Shown here: one piece after another, positions 57,042 through 64,000 of the stretch | Layout of the letters: each line of letters begins with the position of its first letter | Numbering within the stretch: position 1 is the stretch's first letter | Origin: Tamarix chinensis | Taxonomy: Eukaryota > Streptophyta > Magnoliopsida > Caryophyllales > Tamaricaceae | Direction: 5' to 3' | DNA: 64,000 nt | NCBI GenBank assembly: GCA_030549775.1 | Contig: CM060181.1 | Span: forward strand, 36,178,563 to 36,242,562 | Notes under the pieces: model-generated | The model's input: the letters and a program-made list of their open reading frames with translations, nothing else | Told to the model about the DNA's origin: nothing | Database searches by the model: none | Position numbers and translations under genes: made by a program

Positions 57042-59639
57042 TGATATATCATCCAGAATTTTAGTAACACTTATTTTCAAATGCTTAGCCTTTACTCAGA
57101 GTCTAACATTTAAATCTTAACATAATTATTTTGTTAAACCTTGACCCGCAAACCTAAATAAATTATTACATAAATTTATTCTAATTATTTATCTTTTTTA
57201 TTTTTATTTAAAATTACCTTAAACTAATAAATATTACCCTAGTATATTTTTTCTAATTTTGTAACCTAACCCCATATAAATTAATTTTTAACCTAATCCC
57301 AAATCCTAACCAATATGTAATCCTAACGCTAAACTTATCTTCTTTTTTGTTTATTCTTTCTTTTCCTTTTTTCTTTCTTTCTCTCTTTTCCTCCTTTCTA
57401 CTTTTTTCCTTTATTCCTTCTCCTTCCCACTTGCATTGGCCCAACTCTTCTTTCTCTTACCCAACAAAACATAATCTTGCGATTCCTCTACACCCCTTGA
57501 GCATGCTTGTGCACTTCTTTCCACTTCAAGCCAAACACACGATGTACAACCCCTACATGCCTCTACATCCTTCTCTTACACCAAACCTTCCTATCCCACT
57601 TGCTCCATGCCACTCTAAGCCCTTGCACCCATCACCCTCACGTCTCCGGTCATTCGAAACTTTTCCTTACACCATCAGCTCCATCCTACATCCGCTATCC
57701 TCATGCAACCCTTATTCTTCAACTTAGATTTAACCCATTTTTGTTTTCCCCATCAAAACCACCCTAGTTCCCTTGATTCTTTATCATTATTACCTCCTTT
57801 TTGATCCATACCTTTTGTCCGAAAAAAAAAACATCACCCAATAGTCACAAGCCCCACTATCCTCATGCAACCCTCTCATTCCCCTCCCATGTTAGCCATC
57901 GCTTATTACCCCTCCTTATAGTATCACCACTTCCTGGTAGTATTACCCTCCACCATCGCCCCTTTCACAGCCATGTCGTAGCCTCACGCTACCACCTTTA
58001 TGCAGCATAAGCTACCCTTACCACCACCAACCTTCCCCAACCATGCCTCACATGATTAATATATCACTGCCCTAGCTCTGCCTTAGTTTTCCCACAACAA
58101 AAACAACCTAGTGCCACCACTATCTCTTCATTTGTCCTTTGACAACACTTTCTCCTCATCAATTATGCCCCATCACACTAGAACACCAACATCCTCACTC
58201 CACTCCTATGACTCCCTTGACATTTCTATCTCCTCTTCAACCTTCCCCACCCTTTTCCTCCAACTCTAGCACCACCAGCCAACCTCTTCATAGCAACCCA
58301 ACCAACACTCTAGCTATAACCAAGCACCTCCCTCTCGATTATCCACCCACCTAGCCAACCTTCCCACCAAAGCCTTCTACAACCCCTTTCCTTATGCCTG
58401 AACTCACGCGGTCCATGCAGCATGACACTGGTATATTTTTTTTCCTCTTTCAACTTAAGGGTATTTTATAATTTTTAGTTAATAAATATTTCACACTAGA
58501 ACATCAACATCCTCACTCTAATTCCATGCCTCCCTATACATTTCTATCTCCTCTTCAACCTTCCCCACCCTTCTCCTCCAACTTTAGCACCACCAGCCAA
58601 CCTCTTCACAACAACCCAACCCAACCAACACTCTAGCTATAACCAAGCACCTCCCTCTCGATTATCTACCCAACTAGCCGACCTTCCCACCAAAGCCTTC
58701 TACAACCCTTTTTCTCATGCTTGAACTCACGCGGTCCATGCAGCATGACACCGGTATATATATTTTTTTCATCTTTCAAGTGTATTTTTATAATTTTTAG
58801 TTAATAAATATTTTAATAAAAATTATTATTTTATGGGTTAAATATTAATATGGTGAATGTAATATTATTTTTAGGTGCAAGAAGTTGAATAGCAGAGCCT
58901 AATAATTTTTAGTAGATTACTTATAATTTATGTTTTTGTTAGAAATCAGGTAATTCATATACTTTATTAAAATGTGAGATATCCCATTATAAAGTATTAG
59001 GGTTTTTGATGTATAGATTTTATTAAACATGTTTGTCACATTATAATTATTTACCTAATAATACTGGTATAAAATTTAGTAAAATGGAACATGTTAATTT
59101 TTTTAAATTATTATGTTTATGAAAGCATGTTAAAATGGGTTTAATGGAAATAATAAATTATATATGTCATATATGTCCAATGTAATAAGTCAAGCCTACC
59201 TAGGCATATTTTTAACATAATTATTAATATTGTATGCTTTAGGACTAATTTGGTTATTTAATTGTATCATAATATTTGTTCTTATATGAATGCCTAATAT
59301 GTCTTAATTATTGTTAAGTATGGAGATATATGATTTGATATTGAAAAATAATTATTTTAGTGTGATTATTATTAATGTATGCTCTAGGGGTATTTTGATC
59401 ATTTTAAATGTATTATGATATTTATCTTGATAAGCATTCCTAATATATATATTATTTCATATTAACTATTGGGATATGTGATTTTTAGATGAGTTAGATA
59501 CACATGTTTGAGTTTTACGTGCTATATAGTGCATAAGGATAAAGTGGTTATTGAACATGACAAGTAATTTTTTACATGTTAAGTAATTTAATTATTATAT
59601 CTTATTTATTCATGACACGTTAATAAATAAAATGAAATA
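57042..59639 (+). repeat. 3' LTR of the plus-strand element (incomplete)
   Basis: It starts TGATATATCATCC after the polypurine tract and has the family's CT-rich block (57340-57430). Its first 60 bases do not resemble the 5' LTR start at 36558, so the two may come from different subfamilies. Its right limit is uncertain because a minus-strand element begins near 59640-59820. Confidence 0.55.
58173..58808 (+). repeat. Tandem duplication of a 318-bp unit inside the LTR
   Basis: Units 58173-58490 and 58491-58808 both run from TCACACTAGAAC through CTCCCTCTCGATTATC and ACTCACGCGGTCCATGCAGC to TTAGTTAATAAATATTT. They differ by scattered substitutions and small indels. Confidence 0.88.
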
Positions 59640-59821
59640 AGTTAATAAACATTCAAAGGTCATGCTATTCATTCTAGATTCTTCACAAGTTAGTTTGAAT
59701 TTTTAAAGAAATGAGTTTTTAAAAAGTGAAATAGATTGATCCAATTAGATAAAAGATAATTTGAGAACTAAATTTTTGAAAACAAAATACGATAATCAAA
59801 ATGAAAGATTTGATATCAACT
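59640..59821 (-). other. Leader remnant and primer site of another minus-strand element
   Basis: The minus strand reads TTGATATCAAATC just inside the LTR at 59822. This is a degenerate tRNA-Met-type primer site. The rest of the interior is missing. Confidence 0.45.
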
Positions 59822-62332
59822 TATAATACCTCACAACTTACTATTAAAATATTTCATTTTAGTTGAAGTATAATAACAATATAATTGGGTGTTACTACTG
59901 TACTCAATATGAGTGCAGCTTACCATACTAAGCTTATATTGAATACAAGGTAACACGTAGAATTTAAAATCATAATAAATAAAGAATGAAGGAAATAATT
60001 CATAAAACATAAATAAGAGTTGGAGATTAACTCTGAGTACAATATAAGAAAATATGACCCAAAAGGGATCCATTATAACTAAGAGTCCAAAAAGGTTTTT
60101 GGATAAAAGCTATCTACCAAATGACATAAAATCTATTTCTGAACCCCAAGATACAAAAATCACTCTTCCATAAGTAGATCATCAAAAACAAAGAAATCAT
60201 CCAAGAGATCCTTAGCAACCAACAAAAGAAAGCATAGGTCATCTACTAATGGGAATAAGAAGCACCCATAAAATGGATGATCAGTATGCTACTTGCTGAG
60301 TAAGAGAACAATACAGTCATAGATAGGGTGTACAAATAAATAAGGCCACATAGAATAATAAACATGCATATTTTTATTCAACATGTTATAATACAAGAGA
60401 TGATCCAAACAAGAGTTCCATTATTAGATATATTCACAATCCATCTTATTATTTATGTTGAATGTAGGGACCCCACTATTCTTAATCATGTGAAACATAC
60501 TAAAACACCTTCTAGGGCAAAATGCACTTAGCCACTATTATTAATCTGGCTTAACTAACCGAATGCCTCCTAAGGCAATACAATCTTGGCCACTATTCTT
60601 AAAATATTGGAATGGTTTGAAGTAAATCCTAAGGAAAAAGGTATTAGTCTACTATTATTATCCAATAGAACAAACTTAACACCTCATTCCTAACTGATGT
60701 GATCTTTCACTTTAAGTAGTAGTTCCTTATTAAACTTCTATTTATCTTGAGTTCATCATGTAGAAATATATATGAATATGCAATGCACATAAAACAAACT
60801 TAACATAAGTATGGAAGGTGTATAAACACACAATTTAGATGATGATTGGGGACATCGTAAAGAAAAAGACCATAACTCTCTTACGAAACCCTAATTCATA
60901 AGATAAGCATAACTTCCTCTATGAGACTCATATAACTATCAAATTTAGTACATCATCCTAAAATAACATTATTTGTAACATATATAAAAATAAAATTCTA
61001 ACAAAAATGTCTTACACATGCGGTAAAGAATGTGCCTCTAAGGTAACTATTCATCATTCAAGAAATTTTATCATTTTAATATACTTATGTTGCTCATAAT
61101 TACCCTGAGTATTTCACGTAACATACTTAACATATTATAAACCGATATCACATTAAAGATACCAAATATTCCATATTTAATCCATATTAACTAATATACC
61201 CTTATCTTAATTAAGTGCCTCAAAGTCATATTTTAGCTAACTTGTATCCTACTCAACCACTTTTAATCATTTTAATTAAGAAATATATTATAAACACCTA
61301 TTAATTATCAAGAAATACTTATTTTATAATTTATCATGAAATATCTAAAATACCCTTAATATAGCCACAATACTCAAATTTTCACAAACCTTACAAATTC
61401 AACATCATTATTTTCTAACCTTCAACTTATTACGTCACCGTGTAACTTGACCATATTCATTTTCCACTTTTCATACCTCATCAACACCATATGTCATGCG
61501 AACACACTTAGGGTTGTAAAATAAGACTTATCATAAAAAAATATCACATAAGCTCATGTTTTTCATATAGTAATCGATTTCCATAATACAATACCACATT
61601 ATCATATAATGAATGACATTATCAAAATGAGTTATGAAATATAATAATACTAATTATGAGATTATACAAAAATTACATGCAGTGGTCAAAAACCCTAACC
61701 ACAATATTTATACTTACCTAACTAACACTGATCTCTAAGAATAAGTTATCTTAAGGTTCATCCTACAACACCAAGAAGAAATCACCTAAAAATAAAGAAT
61801 ACAACCCAGTTAGAACTTAAGACAACAACCAAGGAAAAGATAAGGCAAATAAGGATGGAAAAAGATAAAGAAAATGAAGATCTAGGAAAATGTGGCACAA
61901 ATGGATCTAGCTGCACAAGGTTATAGTGCAAGTTTAGGGGTGTTGAGTTAAGGAGTGATGTAGCCAAAGGGGTGGTGTGACAAGGAGGGACACAGGTAGG
62001 GCATGCGTGGCGTGGATTGGGGTTTGTTGGAGAAGAAAGTTGCTAAAGGAGGAATATTACATGATGGTATAGCGTAGCTAAGTGGCATGTTTCATGAAGG
62101 ATGAACTTAACTATGATCGGATTTTCTTAAGGTTTTGATGCATAAAATGTTGGGTTACGTGAAGTTGTGATGAAGAAAAGGTGGCATAGTGTGAGGTTGA
62201 AAAACTTATGTAGATCTTTGGTGCATGAAACTAATGTAATTTAACTTAAAACACATAGAAGGTAGGAAAAGAGATAGGGAGTCATAAGAAAAGTTTAATG
62301 AGGTTTTAAATCAGGTGATGATAGATAATAAA
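59822..62332 (-). repeat. LTR of a minus-strand element, cut by another LTR
   Basis: On the plus strand it starts TATAATACCTCAC. It carries family landmarks, such as GGTCATCTACTAATGGGAAT near 60237 and ACCCCACTATTCTTAATC near 60471. A new LTR start appears at 62333, so the remainder probably lies beyond the window. Confidence 0.6.
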
Positions 62333-64000
62333 TGTAACATCCCCAAAGTTCACTATTGAAAAATCTCATTTTTAAAATTATAAGCAGAAGCAAATATGGT
62401 AAATTTTAGGGGTGCTACCACCACACTTAGTACCAGACTGGTTTTCATCCACCATTCTAGTACTAAGTGTTAAGGCTGAAAACTTACTTTACACAAATCC
62501 AAGTTACAATCATAAAATAAAGTAACACAATAGTTAAATTACAAGAAACAAAATCCATTATTAGTGGTTATAGAATAAAATCATCGAACTAAGAAGTATA
62601 AGAGTTTTAAGGAAAATACTGAAATCTTCTCGGATAGTCCTACGCTCTTAACTCGAGGGTTAATCTGCATTAGTGCTTGTGAGCTAACTTGCAAAGGCCA
62701 CTACCCATTGAATAAGGAGAGGCCCACAAAAGGGACCCTTCAGTACTATGGTACCGAGTAACCCTTTATATAGGACTAATATATAGGGCCCACATCCAAC
62801 ACATCAATTTCTACACATAAACATATGAACATGGGATCATACATATATACAGACATACAATAATCATTTGAATGGCTACATGAATCAAGATTATATGTCA
62901 CAAAGGCTCATCCACTTAGAAATAACATAACTTACCAAGGGAGCATCCAAGAGATGTTCTTTGAGTATAATTAGATAGCTAACAACATACTTAACCAAAC
63001 ACCACCCACTCAATTCAAAGGTAGGTCCATAGGCCCATCAACACACCACCATACACCAACCCATCAAGGGAAGCACCAAGGCTGCTACCATATAACATTA
63101 GCAGGTCGTTGTAGTTTGTTCGTTATTATTTAGACTCAAGCCTTTAGTTTAGAAATTAATCATCTCTCAAATTATATCCAAGTAGGTTCGGGGACCCCAC
63201 TATTATAATTGGTGGACCGTTACATATGATATAATCTAGGGAAGAATGCTCTTGACCACTATTATAGCCATTGGACCAATATATATAATAATACCTAAGG
63301 CTGAATACTCCTGACTACTATTATAGCTAGTGGATTGGTACATATGATATAGTCCAAGGTAGAATGCACTTGACCACTATTATAACCAGTAGACTAGTAA
63401 ATATACTACACACGGTCCCGACCTATATGGTATTCCACTATAAGTAATTAGTGTCTTTCCATTTCATTTTCACACCAATTCCATTTTATTTACTTGAGGC
63501 AGAGATTACAAATCCAAAGATACAAAGGTAAATCTGTCATACTAGCACATAAGAGTATTACAGTATCCTACTGACTATCAACCTAGGGATGCAAAGATAC
63601 CTTAGTTGCACTAGTGCATGAAGATACATAGTCTCCTATCGAGAACGACACCTAATTTATAAGTATGCATACCCCCTAATCAGGTTTGTAGAGCTAAATA
63701 GAGTAAGATGTAGGGCCTAGAAAGGCACTAAGGCACGTTAGCAAAATCCAGAACAATCGTGGGATAAACCACATCTTTAGGGTGGCAACCCCTAAAGAGC
63801 CACCATTCTCAATATCAAGGTCTTTCACTTTAAGTGTTAGTATCTTAATTAAGGTGACCACAATAAATACATTAATCACATACTTAACTATTTATATTTT
63901 TTTCCATTATTGTGAAGTAGTCAATATTAGGAATATTGTTAATGTTAACTTAAGTAGTCCACTAAGGCCATCCTAGGTTCCAACACTCATACCTAGGTAC
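62333..64000 (-). repeat. LTR fragment nested in the previous LTR, running off the window
   Basis: It begins TGTAACATCCCCAAAG, a family-type terminus, and has repeated CACTATTATAGCCAGTGGA-like units at 63190-63410. No open frame is convincing. Confidence 0.6.

Overview
The window looks like nuclear DNA of a flowering plant. It is AT-rich, its one convincing gene has GT-AG introns, and most of the rest is old, nested, stop-ridden transposable elements. I cannot name the species. There is no sign of bacterial, plastid or mitochondrial organisation, and I saw no tRNA, rRNA or CRISPR array.

The one supported gene lies on the minus strand. It has three coding exons (24824-24677, 23842-23515, 7106-6887) that join in frame into a 231-residue, six-helix, histidine-rich membrane protein. 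It resembles plant proteins of the NicO/UreH-like type. Its second intron is about 16.4 kb and holds almost everything from 7.1 to 23.5 kb.

That intron contains, in order: a 120-bp tandem duplication; a minus-strand Ty3/gypsy element (7814-15872) with recognisable LTRs, tRNA-Met-type primer site, polypurine tract and near-matching 5-bp target duplications, itself split by a hAT-like element and a 2-kb insertion; then a pair of about 0.4-kb LTRs (17528-17904 and 20849-21816). The LTR pair brackets a decayed endogenous geminivirus-like segment, with Rep C-terminal and REn-like frames on the plus strand and possibly a coat-protein frame on the minus strand. Several hAT-like non-autonomous elements follow.

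Outside the gene, 1-6.5 kb and 27.5-64 kb are dominated by long LTRs (about 3-4 kb) with TGTAAYACC...GGTRTTACA-type ends. Solo LTRs lie at 27569-32209, 33445-36424 and 37437-40905. A plus-strand element has a 5' LTR (36558-55567) broken by a solo LTR, by an 11-kb minus-strand LTR-internal-LTR-internal-LTR array, and by a 1-kb unknown insert. Its interior (55568-57041) keeps only gag and the 3' end. Further minus-strand LTRs run to the window edge. A non-autonomous hAT element with a perfect 8-bp target duplication sits at 29362-30087.

The most notable points are the geminivirus-like fossil inside a host intron, the 16.4-kb intron, the tandem LTR array nested in another LTR, and a degenerate palindromic motif array repeated in the long LTRs.
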